Origin: a candidate division CSSED10-310 bacterium
GTDB lineage: Bacteria > CSSED10-310 > JAFGJC01
Length of the DNA: 64,000 nt
Assembly (NCBI GenBank): GCA_016927905.1
Contig: JAFGLW010000030.1
Coordinates: 124,001-188,000, forward strand
Direction: 5' to 3'
In this document: positions 19,438 through 28,401 of the stretch, piece by piece
Position numbering within the stretch: the first letter of the stretch is position 1
Layout: each line of letters starts with the position of its first letter
Position numbers and translations under genes: made by a program
Notes under the pieces: generated by a model
Told to the model about the DNA's origin: nothing
Database searches by the model: none
The model's input: the letters and a program-made list of their open reading frames with translations, nothing else

Positions 19438-21741
19438 CTAACGGTACCGGTCGATAACAGCCCGGTTCATCGCGGTGGTATCCCGGTACAGACTTCGCGG
19501 TGCGTTGAATTCAACTACAGGCTTATCGTCGGTGTTGAGCGCATCGCCGGTTTGACCGATCAGCCGGTTGAAGTGGTCGGAGTCCAGCAGGTGCCTTTTC
19601 AGCAGATCCTCAGGATTGTGGATGTCGATCCGCATCAGATCCCGCTTAATTTCGCGATGCCGCAGCAGTTCGGTCATCCGCCGGGAGGAAAATTCCAGAG
19701 GCCTGCTGCTGCCCAGTATCAGATAATCACCGCTGCTGCCCTCCCACAAGGAGCAATACGGAAATATCCTGCCGAAGGAGCGCATCAGAATCAGCAGTGT
19801 TTCGGTTTCCATGTAGTACGAATGTATCCACTGACACATGATCCCACCCGGAGCCATTGCGTCGAAACAGGCCTGAAAATGTTCCAGGGTGAAAAGATTG
19901 GAAACGCCGGTAATCCAGGGATTGGACGGTTCGGATATGATCACATCATAGACGGTGTTCGAAGCGGCCAGCACCGATCGGGCATCGGCGGCGATTATTT
20001 CAGCCCGCGGTGAATCCAGCGGTCTTCCGGAAACATGATCGAAGTAACGGGAGGCTTCGATCACCGATCCGTCAATTTCGACACACACGGCCCTCAGATG
20101 GGGATGACTCAAGGCGGAACCCAGAGTGACACCTGTTCCCAGTCCGATTATCAGGGTGTTTGTCGGATTGTCGATGTGCATCAGGGGGAGCTGGGCGAGC
20201 AGTATCTGTGTAATCAGATCCCCGCCGTCCGAACCGTCTGTTTTCCCGTTTATCCGCAAGCTTCGAACACCGCCCAGATCCGAAACGGTGACATAGGAAT
20301 GCATTCCTTCGTTCTGATAGACCAGCTTCCTGTTTTTTTCAAATCCGTCGACAAGCTGGGGAGCATAGACGTAGACACCGCTGTCCAGGAGAACTGGATT
20401 CCAGTCGGGGAGCAGGGCGGTCAAGACAATGCACAATATGCACAGTGCCGCAATTCTCGATCTGGGGTAATTCCGGTCACCGCGGAACCATAAAATCCCC
20501 AGCCCTGTCAGAATGAATGAAACCGCGGCCAGCAGGAGTGTCATGCGGGTTCCCATCAGGGGAATCAGGATGAATCCCGCCAGAGCGGATCCCGCTATTC
20601 CTCCCAGGGTGTTCCATAAATACAGATTCCCCACATTCCGTCCGATTGACCGCATTACGTGAATGTAGGCTTTACTGACCGCCGGGAACGTCGCACCCAT
20701 GCTGAACGTGGCGGGAAATACGACCAGAATCCCCATCCCGAAAAGACAGGACTGCCAGATGAAAAACCGCTCGTGAAATCTCGGGAACAGCATCACCATC
20801 AGCACCGGTAACCGGCTGATCACCGCTATGGATACGGCGGTCAGCAACCCGGTCAACGATACCAGAAATCCCATCGCCGCAAGCGGAGACGGAACGGTGT
20901 CGATCCACCTGCCCGCCGCAAGGCTGCCCAGTGCGATTCCGATCAAAAAGGAAGCCAGCATTATCGTAAATGCATAAACAGTGGATCCGATCACCAGATT
21001 CAAACTGCGCGTCCAGGCCACCTCGCATGCCATCGCCAGAAAACCCAGCAGCCCGTAGACCCAGGGGATCCAGTTTCGCTCCCGCGGTTTCACATGTTGC
21101 ATAACATCCCGGGTTCCGGCGGGATTCATAACCGAAATCGACAGAAACAGCACCGCCGTGATCAGATTCAAACCGACCGCGATTGTATTGGTGGCGGCTG
21201 AACCCCATAATCGGATGCTGACGAATCCCGCAAACACAGTTCCGGCGACCGCGCCCAGCGTGTTTAAAAAATATAGTAAAGCGATCCGGGTTCCCAGTTC
21301 GCTGGTGGAGCGGATGATCGCCCGGCTGAGAACGGGTAGGGTGCCGCCCATGAAGGAACATGGCAGAATCAGAATGGCAAACGAAAAAATCAGCCGGATG
21401 ATCTCGATAACCAGACCGTCGCCGTAAATCGAAAAAAAGACCAGATGAAGCGTTTCAATCAAATCGAAAATCACCGGCATCAACAAACAATACACGGCAA
21501 CGCCCAATTCCAGAAAACCACACAGGCGGATGGGATGCCCGGATCGATCGGCTAAGCGGCCGAAAATGAAACTGCCAGCTGCCAGACCCCCCATGAAAGC
21601 GGCCAGCACCACTGTGACAGCCGGAAGCGTGGACCCGAATATGAGAGCCAGTTTCCGCTGCCACAGGACTTCATATGTCAGCCCGGCCGCACCCGAAATC
21701 ATGAACCCGATCGTGATTGCAACTTTTGATATTCCGGTCAT
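19438..21741 (-). CDS. membrane protein fused to a spermidine-synthase-like domain
   Basis: 767 residues: the first part, to about residue 450, has some 12-14 hydrophobic segments in an MFS-like arrangement with two repeated halves, and the last 300 residues form a Rossmann methyltransferase fold of the spermidine synthase type (LIIGLGTGVTLGSAL, VEIDGSVIEASRYF, ADARSVL). The catalytic aspartate site of true spermidine synthases is replaced by SEPSNPW, which is the usual form in this fused family, so polyamine synthesis should not be assumed. The substrate is unknown. It is convergent with the gene at 18982-19428 and divergent from the lipoprotein gene at 21933. Confidence 0.8.
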   Translation of the reverse strand: MTGISKVAITIGFMISGAAGLTYEVLWQRKLALIFGSTLPAVTVVLAAFMGGLAAGSFIFGRLADRSGHPIRLCGFLELGVAVYCLLMPVIFDLIETLHLVFFSIYGDGLVIEIIRLIFSFAILILPCSFMGGTLPVLSRAIIRSTSELGTRIALLYFLNTLGAVAGTVFAGFVSIRLWGSAATNTIAVGLNLITAVLFLSISVMNPAGTRDVMQHVKPRERNWIPWVYGLLGFLAMACEVAWTRSLNLVIGSTVYAFTIMLASFLIGIALGSLAAGRWIDTVPSPLAAMGFLVSLTGLLTAVSIAVISRLPVLMVMLFPRFHERFFIWQSCLFGMGILVVFPATFSMGATFPAVSKAYIHVMRSIGRNVGNLYLWNTLGGIAGSALAGFILIPLMGTRMTLLLAAVSFILTGLGILWFRGDRNYPRSRIAALCILCIVLTALLPDWNPVLLDSGVYVYAPQLVDGFEKNRKLVYQNEGMHSYVTVSDLGGVRSLRINGKTDGSDGGDLITQILLAQLPLMHIDNPTNTLIIGLGTGVTLGSALSHPHLRAVCVEIDGSVIEASRYFDHVSGRPLDSPRAEIIAADARSVLAASNTVYDVIISEPSNPWITGVSNLFTLEHFQACFDAMAPGGIMCQWIHSYYMETETLLILMRSFGRIFPYCSLWEGSSGDYLILGSSRPLEFSSRRMTELLRHREIKRDLMRIDIHNPEDLLKRHLLDSDHFNRLIGQTGDALNTDDKPVVEFNAPRSLYRDTTAMNRAVIDRYR

Positions 21742-21822
21742 ATCCCCTCGGAAAACAACATATTAACATCATTTTTCTGAGACTGAAAAGGAGATTTATT
21801 CCGATCAATTGACAGGTTGCCC

Positions 21823-21851
21823 TTGACTTCACCCGAAAAAGTATTTATAAA
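21823..21851 (+). promoter_or_regulatory. sigma70-type promoter for the lipoprotein genes
   Basis: TTGACT at 21823-21828, 17 bases, TATAAA at 21846-21851. Start site near 21858; leader of about 75 bases to the ATG at 21933. Five of six matches in each box. The remainder of the 191-base gap holds no other gene that I can support. Confidence 0.75.
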
Positions 21852-21932
21852 AATTTCCCAAGAATAACCGATATCACGATAGTTGTGGAAACACAGGAAG
21901 CCAATACAGAAGATCAAAAAGAGGAGATTGCG

Positions 21933-23081
21933 ATGAAAAAGGCCATCCTTGATCGATGGATAACGTTGATGGTGATCGGCATAATCAGTTCGCTGATTAT
22001 CGGGGGTTGCGGGTCCAAAAACGCCGCCAAAGAAGCCCAGGAAAGAGAATACCAGACAAAATTGAAAGAAGCCCGCGAGCTGGCTGCAAAAATCCGGAGC
22101 GGTGATATTTTCGACGAGGAAGCCATTATCCGGGAAAAAATCCTCAAACCGGTTAATGTATGTGCAATCGGTGCCGACCTGGCATCCTTTGATTTCGGTC
22201 CCCGGCCCGATTTCAGGGCGGACGGCAATTCAGCCATTTATGCGGACAAATCAACGACGGTCTATTATTATTACTTCATCACACGGCAGGTATTCAAATT
22301 GGGTCGCAATGGGCGCAATCCCTCGTTCGGAATGCTGACCGAGGATGAAAACGACCAGAAATACATTTACGAATATTACGTGCTGCGTGAAAACAGCTGG
22401 GAAGGTGATTCGAAGGGAATCATGCTGAACGACGAGCGCAACTGGCTGAACGATCCCAAACTCATCACCGACATACCGGCGGAGGAACCTTTCCTGATCA
22501 ATCAGGACCAGGAAATCGTTTACCACATCGGAGCGGAATATTTTAAACTCGACGACAAAATGCAGATCAATAAAATCGCCAAGGCCGAATATGAAAATTG
22601 GCGGAATTCCCGGTATGCTTTCGAACATGAATGGAAAACCGTAGCATCCTACAGGGGAATGAACGGTGTGTGGTTAACCGATAAGGACGAGCGTAACTGG
22701 TGCCAGCTGCGGGAAGCCAAGGAAGTGAAAAGCATCATCATCATTCCGTCATCCTATAACATTTATTTCTGGGGTCAGGAAAAATCCGGCATATGCATGC
22801 TCAAGCCGGTCGAACTCAGCCAGTATACCATCCAGCTGAAATCACCCGCCAATGTTTCCATAGGAGATTTATTCGACGTTTACGAAAAAGAACTCAGCCC
22901 CATCAGCCAGGAAGTCATCGGGTACAATCCAGAGAAATTCAAGGGTACGCTGAGAGTGATCGAGATATTGGGAGACAAGCTGATATGCGAGTTTCAGACA
23001 CGCCTCCATATGGAAGCCATCTTCGCGAAAGACGCCGTCATCGCCCGGAATAATTCGTCAATTCTCGGATCCATCCTGTAA
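21933..23081 (+). CDS. lipoprotein of unknown function with an FlgT/CsgG-like C-terminal segment
   Basis: 382 residues, signal peptide with lipobox LIIGGC. The mature part starts with a charged helical region, then a long mixed domain with many Tyr and Trp. The last 75 residues (VSIGDLFDVYEKEL...EVIGYNPEKFKGTLRVIEILGDKL) follow the pattern 'binding to a cell-envelope assembly' domain found at the C-terminus of FlgT-type proteins; I give that as inference from pattern. ATG at 21933 has GAGGAG eight bases upstream; an upstream in-frame GTG at 21885 has none. The next lipoprotein gene starts four bases after its stop. Confidence 0.65.
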   Translation: MKKAILDRWITLMVIGIISSLIIGGCGSKNAAKEAQEREYQTKLKEARELAAKIRSGDIFDEEAIIREKILKPVNVCAIGADLASFDFGPRPDFRADGNSAIYADKSTTVYYYYFITRQVFKLGRNGRNPSFGMLTEDENDQKYIYEYYVLRENSWEGDSKGIMLNDERNWLNDPKLITDIPAEEPFLINQDQEIVYHIGAEYFKLDDKMQINKIAKAEYENWRNSRYAFEHEWKTVASYRGMNGVWLTDKDERNWCQLREAKEVKSIIIIPSSYNIYFWGQEKSGICMLKPVELSQYTIQLKSPANVSIGDLFDVYEKELSPISQEVIGYNPEKFKGTLRVIEILGDKLICEFQTRLHMEAIFAKDAVIARNNSSILGSIL

Positions 23082-23084
23082 CTC

Positions 23085-23990
23085 ATGTCACGCCGCATCG
23101 GGTTATTCATTATGCTCATCGCGGCTGGAGGAATCCTTTTCGGCTGTTCGTCCCGCGACAGGAGACCCGCTGAAACGGAAGCCTTCATTCATCTCGATGT
23201 TTCCCCCGGCGCTGAAATGCCGGCCGAATCCGATCGGGTTCAGGGTAACAGTCTTTTGAATATCGCTTATTCCTGGACGATTGGTCCGGAATACAATTCA
23301 CCGGAATCACCCCTCCTGGCCAAAGTTCATTTCCTCAATTCCGATGGTGAAATACTCTGGCAGGATGATCACGCACCCGAACCCGGAACAACCGAGTGGA
23401 AAGCCGGTCAGATTTATCGATATGAACGGATTGTATACGTTCCGCTGATACCCAGGATCAGCCAGATCACCATGGTGATGGGTCTGTATGGAGCGGGTGA
23501 AAACCGGTATTCACTGAACGGTACGGCTTACAGGAAAGACAAATACCCGATCGGCGTATTTACCGTTTCTCCCCCGCGTAAACCCGAGGATTTGCCGGAA
23601 GCGAAGATCGAATTTCTGGAAGGTTGGTACAGTGCGGAACGGAACATCGCCACGAAGGACAGCTGGCGGTGGATGAAAAACAGGGGACTCTGCAGATTGA
23701 AAAATCCGCACCGGGAAGCCACCCTGTATCTCCAAGGCTGGGTTCCCACCGATATTTACACGAAGCCATCGGCGCTTATCCTGAATATAAACGGAGTGGA
23801 GTACAAGCAGTATCGAAATCTGAATTACAAATTCGAAATCATGGAAACAATCCCGACGGATCTCTTCGAAGAATCAGAATCCCTCGCCCTGGAACTCATC
23901 ACCGACCACAGCTATGTTCCGGCCGAACGCGAGCTGGGTCTCGATCCGCGCCATCTGGCCCTCATGTTCAAACGAGTCTATTTCAACTGA
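23085..23990 (+). CDS. lipoprotein of unknown function, paralogue of the product at 28402-29295
   Basis: 301 residues; signal peptide and lipobox GILFGC. Two beta-rich halves: residues about 40-165 contain DGEILWQDDH and a YRYERIVYVP segment; the second half has MKNRGLCRLKNPHREATL and a PERELG-like end (VPAERELGLDPRHLALMF). The same order of motifs (ILW, W-x-x-x-x-x-YR, V-x-x-P, GLY-x-AG, a run like 'F/L-NP', then ELG near the end) occurs in the minus-strand gene at 28402-29295. Such Ig-like proteins in other bacteria often sit near polysaccharide or membrane glycosyltransferase genes, but no catalytic residue is visible. It is four bases after the previous lipoprotein gene. Confidence 0.65.
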   Translation: MSRRIGLFIMLIAAGGILFGCSSRDRRPAETEAFIHLDVSPGAEMPAESDRVQGNSLLNIAYSWTIGPEYNSPESPLLAKVHFLNSDGEILWQDDHAPEPGTTEWKAGQIYRYERIVYVPLIPRISQITMVMGLYGAGENRYSLNGTAYRKDKYPIGVFTVSPPRKPEDLPEAKIEFLEGWYSAERNIATKDSWRWMKNRGLCRLKNPHREATLYLQGWVPTDIYTKPSALILNINGVEYKQYRNLNYKFEIMETIPTDLFEESESLALELITDHSYVPAERELGLDPRHLALMFKRVYFN

Positions 23991-24081
23991 CCGAAACCAA
24001 GTGTCAGATCGCACTCGAATGCCGGATGAAAACGAGTAAAATGAAGGTGTGAGTGAACGGTTCGACAGGATGGAGCGAAAG

Positions 24082-24606
24082 ATGAAATACAAGAGGTTCA
24101 TCGATCAGGAAACGCTGGCACGGCGCGTCGGAGAATTGGGTGAAACACTGTCCAAGGACTATGAAGGCAAGAATCCACTGCTGGTCGGAATACTGCGCGG
24201 TGCCTATATTTTCATGGCCGACCTGTCCCGCTCAATGTCAATCCGGCATACGGTTGATTTTATGGCCGTATCCAGTTACGGTGCCAGCACAACAACTTCC
24301 GGCGTTGTGCGTATTCTGAAAGATCTCGATACGCCCCTGTTTCAAAGACATGTCATTATCATTGAAGATATCGTTGACAGCGGATTGACATTGAAATACA
24401 TCTTCCGATTGCTTTCAGCACGATTGCCCGCATCCTTGAAAGTGTGCGCATTGCTGGACAAGGAGATTGCCCATCCAGGTGAACAGCTGGTTGATTATGT
24501 CGGATTCGAAGTCCCCAATCGATATATTATCGGTTATGGACTGGATTTTGACCAGCAATACCGTAACCTGCCTTATATCGCCCATTTTGAAAATATCGAT
24601 GTTTAA
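24082..24606 (+). CDS. hpt: hypoxanthine phosphoribosyltransferase
   Basis: Salvage of hypoxanthine (and often guanine) to nucleotides with PRPP. 174 residues if started at the ATG at 24082, which has GGAG six bases upstream; ATG 24070 and GTG 24049 are alternatives. The PRPP-binding loop is VIIIEDIVDSGLT, and the N-terminal LVGILRGAYIFMADL and C-terminal VGFEVPNRYIIGYGLDFDQQYRNLP patterns are those of HPRT. The stop overlaps the end of the convergent gene at 24603 by four bases. Confidence 0.93.
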   Translation: MKYKRFIDQETLARRVGELGETLSKDYEGKNPLLVGILRGAYIFMADLSRSMSIRHTVDFMAVSSYGASTTTSGVVRILKDLDTPLFQRHVIIIEDIVDSGLTLKYIFRLLSARLPASLKVCALLDKEIAHPGEQLVDYVGFEVPNRYIIGYGLDFDQQYRNLPYIAHFENIDV

Positions 24607-25262
24607 AACGCCTCGCCGGTTTCACCTTCAGGACAGGTTCTGAGTCTCCAGATAAGTTGCATGGATCCCAGAATGGAACCGCATGACAGGGTTATCCTGC
24701 GGGTGGATTTATCGATTACGGGATTGCCGTCGGCATCGGTCAGGGGGAAAACGACCCGGAAAACCTTGCCCCAGTGATGGAGTTCCCCGTAGTAGAGCCA
24801 TGCTTCCGCTTCGGAAAGAGAATCCATTTCGATCAGTTCGGGAAATACAGGTCTGCTGCAGTCGGTTTCAAGAGACAGATGCCAGACGGGGTCGGGACCG
24901 GTCAACCGACTCCACTCGTCGTCATGGCAATACAACCCCAGCGTAAACTCATGACCCGCATAAAAGCGGTTTAACTCACGCTCCTCAAGACGCCTGAATC
25001 GCTCCGTCTCGGGTTCCGAGTTCCGGACTGTGTTCAAATAGGCCTGCCGGACCTCCCAGGATCGGTAAACCGCGGTCAGGTGCGCCACACCGATGAGATG
25101 ATGGTGGATTGCATCGTCCGCAGTCCAGTATTCAACGGCATCTTGATAATCGGCCAGAATATAGATGTTGTCGTCAGGTGTGCTGTAAAAACGGCGGCCG
25201 ACGCAAGCCGCAGTCAGGAACATCACCGTAAGGACGCCGGCGAATTTAAATGTCCGGATCAC
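24603..25262 (-). CDS. lipoprotein of unknown function, downstream of lolA
   Basis: 219 residues. The start is GTG at 25262, inside the end of lolA, preceded by GGGAGG at six bases; this gives a proper signal peptide ending in LTAAC. A longer frame reaching 25361 would begin in lolA and have no signal peptide, so it is rejected. The mature protein is acidic with many Trp, Tyr and His and no motif I recognise. It overlaps lolA by 17 bases, so translation is probably coupled, and it may be an outer-membrane lipoprotein carried by the LolA encoded just upstream. The 3' end overlaps hpt by four bases. Confidence 0.7.
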   Translation of the reverse strand: MIRTFKFAGVLTVMFLTAACVGRRFYSTPDDNIYILADYQDAVEYWTADDAIHHHLIGVAHLTAVYRSWEVRQAYLNTVRNSEPETERFRRLEERELNRFYAGHEFTLGLYCHDDEWSRLTGPDPVWHLSLETDCSRPVFPELIEMDSLSEAEAWLYYGELHHWGKVFRVVFPLTDADGNPVIDKSTRRITLSCGSILGSMQLIWRLRTCPEGETGEAF

Positions 25263-25983
25263 TATTATCCTCCCGATTCGGCCCGTGCTGCGGTAGCTGG
25301 GCCGGTTGCCCCGCGAAATCCGTAACCGTGAATCCATCCGGAACCGGCGGCTGAAAATCAAACTTCCCGCCTGTCGGGGTCAAATCATCGAAAAACAGCA
25401 GGTTTTGATTCCCCATCGAATCGAAAACAACCAGCGTAAATTTGACCGCACCGCCTCCGGAACCCAACCCGATGTGAAGAAAACGGTATTGATTGTTCGG
25501 AGTGACCGGTGTCAACCGATAGGTCATGATTGTTTCATCGCTGTCTTTAACCGGTTCGACACGGAATTCGTCTGTCAGCCGGTTCGGATGGGTCAGGATT
25601 GAAAACGGCGACCATAACAGGGGTTGCCGTGCCATGAGATCGACCATGACTTGTTTGTCTTCCGGCAGGATCAGCCAAAGATATGTTCCATCACATGCGA
25701 TGATGTTCCGGGGGTCCGTTTCATAATCCCATCGGAACCGGTTCGGTTTATCAATGTAAACCAATCCCCGCGCGTGGATGGTCTGCCCGGAAGTTGCGTT
25801 TTCGATTGACTGGCGGAACCGGAGTGAAAAGGAGTCATGCACACCGATCCGATCGACCAGGTTTTGAAGCGGGTCCGGTTCGTTCTGGGTGTTCTGTGCC
25901 CGAACGGTCTGCAACAGGCAAACCATGAACAGCCCCAGCATCACCATGCTGATTCCCAAGCATATTTTCCCGGTATTACTCAT
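25246..25983 (-). CDS. lolA: outer-membrane lipoprotein carrier protein LolA
   Basis: Periplasmic chaperone that takes lipoproteins from LolCDE to the outer membrane. 245 residues with an N-terminal signal peptide ending near VRAQ. The LolA fold is recognisable from the pattern SFSLRFRQSIEN, GLVYIDKPNRFRWDYE, DGTYLWLILPEDKQV and the C-terminal VPDGFTV. Its start overlaps the ftsK stop by eight bases. The ftsK-lolA order is the same as in E. coli, which supports the call. Confidence 0.88.
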   Translation of the reverse strand: MSNTGKICLGISMVMLGLFMVCLLQTVRAQNTQNEPDPLQNLVDRIGVHDSFSLRFRQSIENATSGQTIHARGLVYIDKPNRFRWDYETDPRNIIACDGTYLWLILPEDKQVMVDLMARQPLLWSPFSILTHPNRLTDEFRVEPVKDSDETIMTYRLTPVTPNNQYRFLHIGLGSGGGAVKFTLVVFDSMGNQNLLFFDDLTPTGGKFDFQPPVPDGFTVTDFAGQPAQLPQHGPNREDNSDPDI

Positions 25984-28300
25984 CCATTTGATCTTCTTTC
26001 ATCTGGTTCATTCGTTCAAGATATTCTTCCGGATCAACCAGGATATCCCTGGGTTTGGATCCCTCGAACGGTCCGACAATTCCATTCAGCTCCATGAAAT
26101 CAATCAGCCGGGACGCCCTGCTGTGACCGACTTTCAGGCGGCGTTGAAGCATGGATATCGAAGCCAGTCCGCTGGTTAAAACAAGTTTGACCGCCTGATC
26201 ATACAGGGGATCATCTGCATTTTCCCCTTCCCCGGGTCCGGCCTGGAAACATTGAAAAATCGATTCCTCCTCAACCTCGACCGCCTGCCTGTTCAAAAAT
26301 CCCACCACCCGCTTGATCTCCGACTCCGATACAAAAGCCCCGTGCAGCCGGATGATCTGAGATGTGCCGGGCGGAATAAAAAGGCAATCTCCCATTCCCA
26401 AGAGTTTTTCCGCGCCGATGGAATCGAGAATGGTTCTGGAATCCACCCTGGAGGTGACCTGGAACGCCAGCCGGCAGGGAAGATTGGCCTTGATGACCCC
26501 GGTTATCACGTCAACCGACGGCCGCTGGGTTGCGATGATCAGGTGGATACCGGATGCCCGGGCCATCTGGGCCAGACGCTGTATTCCCTCCTCGACGATC
26601 GATGGCGATGTCAGCATCAGATCCGCCAGTTCGTCGACAACGACCACCAGATAGGGAATGGGTTCTTCACATCCTTCATAATCCGGGCTGGTGATTTTCT
26701 GGTTGAACTGATCGATATTCCGTACACCCAGTTCGGACAGCTTGACATACCGGTTGTTCATTTCCCCGATGGCCCAGTTCAAAGCTTCCGGAGCCATCTT
26801 GACATCCGTGATCACCGGTTCGCGCAGATGGGGTATCCCGTTGAAATCGGACAATTCCAGCATCTTGGGATCAATCAGGATCAGGCGGAGCTGGGATGGG
26901 GTGGTTGAGAACATCAGGCCGCACAATATCGAATTGATGCAGACGCTCTTTCCCGATCCGGTTGCTCCCGCAATCAATAGATGAGGCATGCGTTTTAAAT
27001 CGGCGATGTAAGGTTGACCGGCGGTTGTTTTGCCCAGCGGGATGGATAAAATCGATTTTTTGACACTCGTTTTGAATTGTTCCGAAACCAGGAGTTCCTT
27101 CAAATGCACGATCTCCCGGTACAGATTGGGCACTTCGATGCCCAGGGTTGATTTTCCCGGTACCGGCGCTACGCGCAACCCGTATTTCGATTTGAGTCCC
27201 AGGGCGAGATCGCTGGACAATCCTATTATTTTCGAGATCTTGATTCCCGGTGCCGGCTCGAATTCATACCTGGTTATCACAGGTCCCGGACAGACTTCGG
27301 TTATATGACCCTGAATATTGAAATCCCTGAGTTTCTGAATCAGAATCTCAGATTTTCGGAGCAGTTCTTCTTCGGTTTCCGTATGAGAATCCCTGGGGGG
27401 ATCCTCCAGCAAATCCAGTGCGGGCGGCTGATAATCGACCGGGATCGTCTTGATCAGGGCTACCGGTTCTTCCTGGAAAATGTCCGTTTCGGCTGCATCC
27501 TGCATGATCGAATCCATCAAATCATCCGGATCCGTGTTTTCCGGCTGGCCGCTCCCCGAAATCACCGGCAGGATTTCAGCCTGGTCCAGCCGGAGCGCGT
27601 TCCGTTCTTCCAGATCCAGAGCCTGTTTTTTTGTTTTCTGTTCCTTCTTCAGCGCATATCGTTCCCGCCGCTTGATATGCCGGGTTCGAATGATTTCAAG
27701 ACCGATCAGCCACAGATCGATGAACCGGTTCTTGGCTTTTTTGGACATCAGGTAGAACGAAATGTCGGTACTGAGCAGAACAGCGATCAGGACAACGGAT
27801 ACCATCAGGATCTGAGTTCCCAGGGGTCCGAGATAATTGGAAAAAAACAGGTGAATCGACTGCCCGGCCCGGCCGCTTAATACATATTCCGATTGACGTC
27901 CGTAATGATACGACCGGTAAGCCCCGAACAGGGTGGCTGCCGACGGGATCAGCAATGCCACACCCAGCAGCCGGGACAGCCATCGCTCGATCCGGCGGTA
28001 CCGGAAGGCCATGAATCCCCAGATTCCGATAACTAAAGGTATAACGACGGAACAGATCCCGATGGTCGACCACAGAAAACCGGCCATCCTGCAACCGAAA
28101 TTCCCGCAGAAATCCGGCAGATTGCCGGCTATTTCCAATCCGGACAGCAGACTCAGAGCCAGATATATCGAGAATGCCATCAGGAATATGCCGCTCGATT
28201 CCTGAAACCATCTCGATCGGATCAGACTCTGCCACCCGGCGGATTGGCCGGCAACATTTGATTTCCTTGTTTTGCCGCTGCTGCTTTTATGCCTGGACAC
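25976..28300 (-). CDS. ftsK: DNA translocase FtsK
   Basis: Septum-anchored DNA pump that clears chromosomes at division. 774 residues: four hydrophobic segments in the first 200, a medium-length linker (about 215-310), then the FtsK alpha/beta motor with Walker A GATGSGKS and Walker B VVVDELADLM, and a C-terminal gamma winged-helix domain (RRLKVGHSRASRLIDFMELNGIVGP). The linker is far shorter than in E. coli and the whole is close to SpoIIIE/FtsK of other phyla. It starts with GTG at 28300; a promoter is at 28346-28374. Gamma-domain presence implies KOPS-like sequence guidance. Confidence 0.95.
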   Translation of the reverse strand: MSRHKSSSGKTRKSNVAGQSAGWQSLIRSRWFQESSGIFLMAFSIYLALSLLSGLEIAGNLPDFCGNFGCRMAGFLWSTIGICSVVIPLVIGIWGFMAFRYRRIERWLSRLLGVALLIPSAATLFGAYRSYHYGRQSEYVLSGRAGQSIHLFFSNYLGPLGTQILMVSVVLIAVLLSTDISFYLMSKKAKNRFIDLWLIGLEIIRTRHIKRRERYALKKEQKTKKQALDLEERNALRLDQAEILPVISGSGQPENTDPDDLMDSIMQDAAETDIFQEEPVALIKTIPVDYQPPALDLLEDPPRDSHTETEEELLRKSEILIQKLRDFNIQGHITEVCPGPVITRYEFEPAPGIKISKIIGLSSDLALGLKSKYGLRVAPVPGKSTLGIEVPNLYREIVHLKELLVSEQFKTSVKKSILSIPLGKTTAGQPYIADLKRMPHLLIAGATGSGKSVCINSILCGLMFSTTPSQLRLILIDPKMLELSDFNGIPHLREPVITDVKMAPEALNWAIGEMNNRYVKLSELGVRNIDQFNQKITSPDYEGCEEPIPYLVVVVDELADLMLTSPSIVEEGIQRLAQMARASGIHLIIATQRPSVDVITGVIKANLPCRLAFQVTSRVDSRTILDSIGAEKLLGMGDCLFIPPGTSQIIRLHGAFVSESEIKRVVGFLNRQAVEVEEESIFQCFQAGPGEGENADDPLYDQAVKLVLTSGLASISMLQRRLKVGHSRASRLIDFMELNGIVGPFEGSKPRDILVDPEEYLERMNQMKEDQMDE

Positions 28301-28345
28301 GCGGATTCCCCCATCACCGGAATTCTGTAAAGATCTCCGCCTTTG

Positions 28346-28374
28346 ATTGTAAGGTTAATCGTCTGAACTGACAA
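28346..28374 (-). promoter_or_regulatory. sigma70-type promoter for ftsK-lolA-lipoprotein
   Basis: Read on the minus strand: TTGTCA (28374-28369), 17 bases, TACAAT (28351-28346). The start site would be near 28339, leaving a leader of about 40 bases before the ftsK GTG at 28300. It lies in the 101-base gap between the ftsK start and the end of the upstream gene. Confidence 0.7.
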
Positions 28375-28401
28375 CGAGATATTGCGGTCACGACAATTCC
28401 A

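Noticed and set aside
19438-21741. Calling the fused protein a genuine spermidine synthase.
   Set aside because: The catalytic Asp motif is replaced by SEPSNPW and a large membrane domain is fused; only the fold can be claimed.
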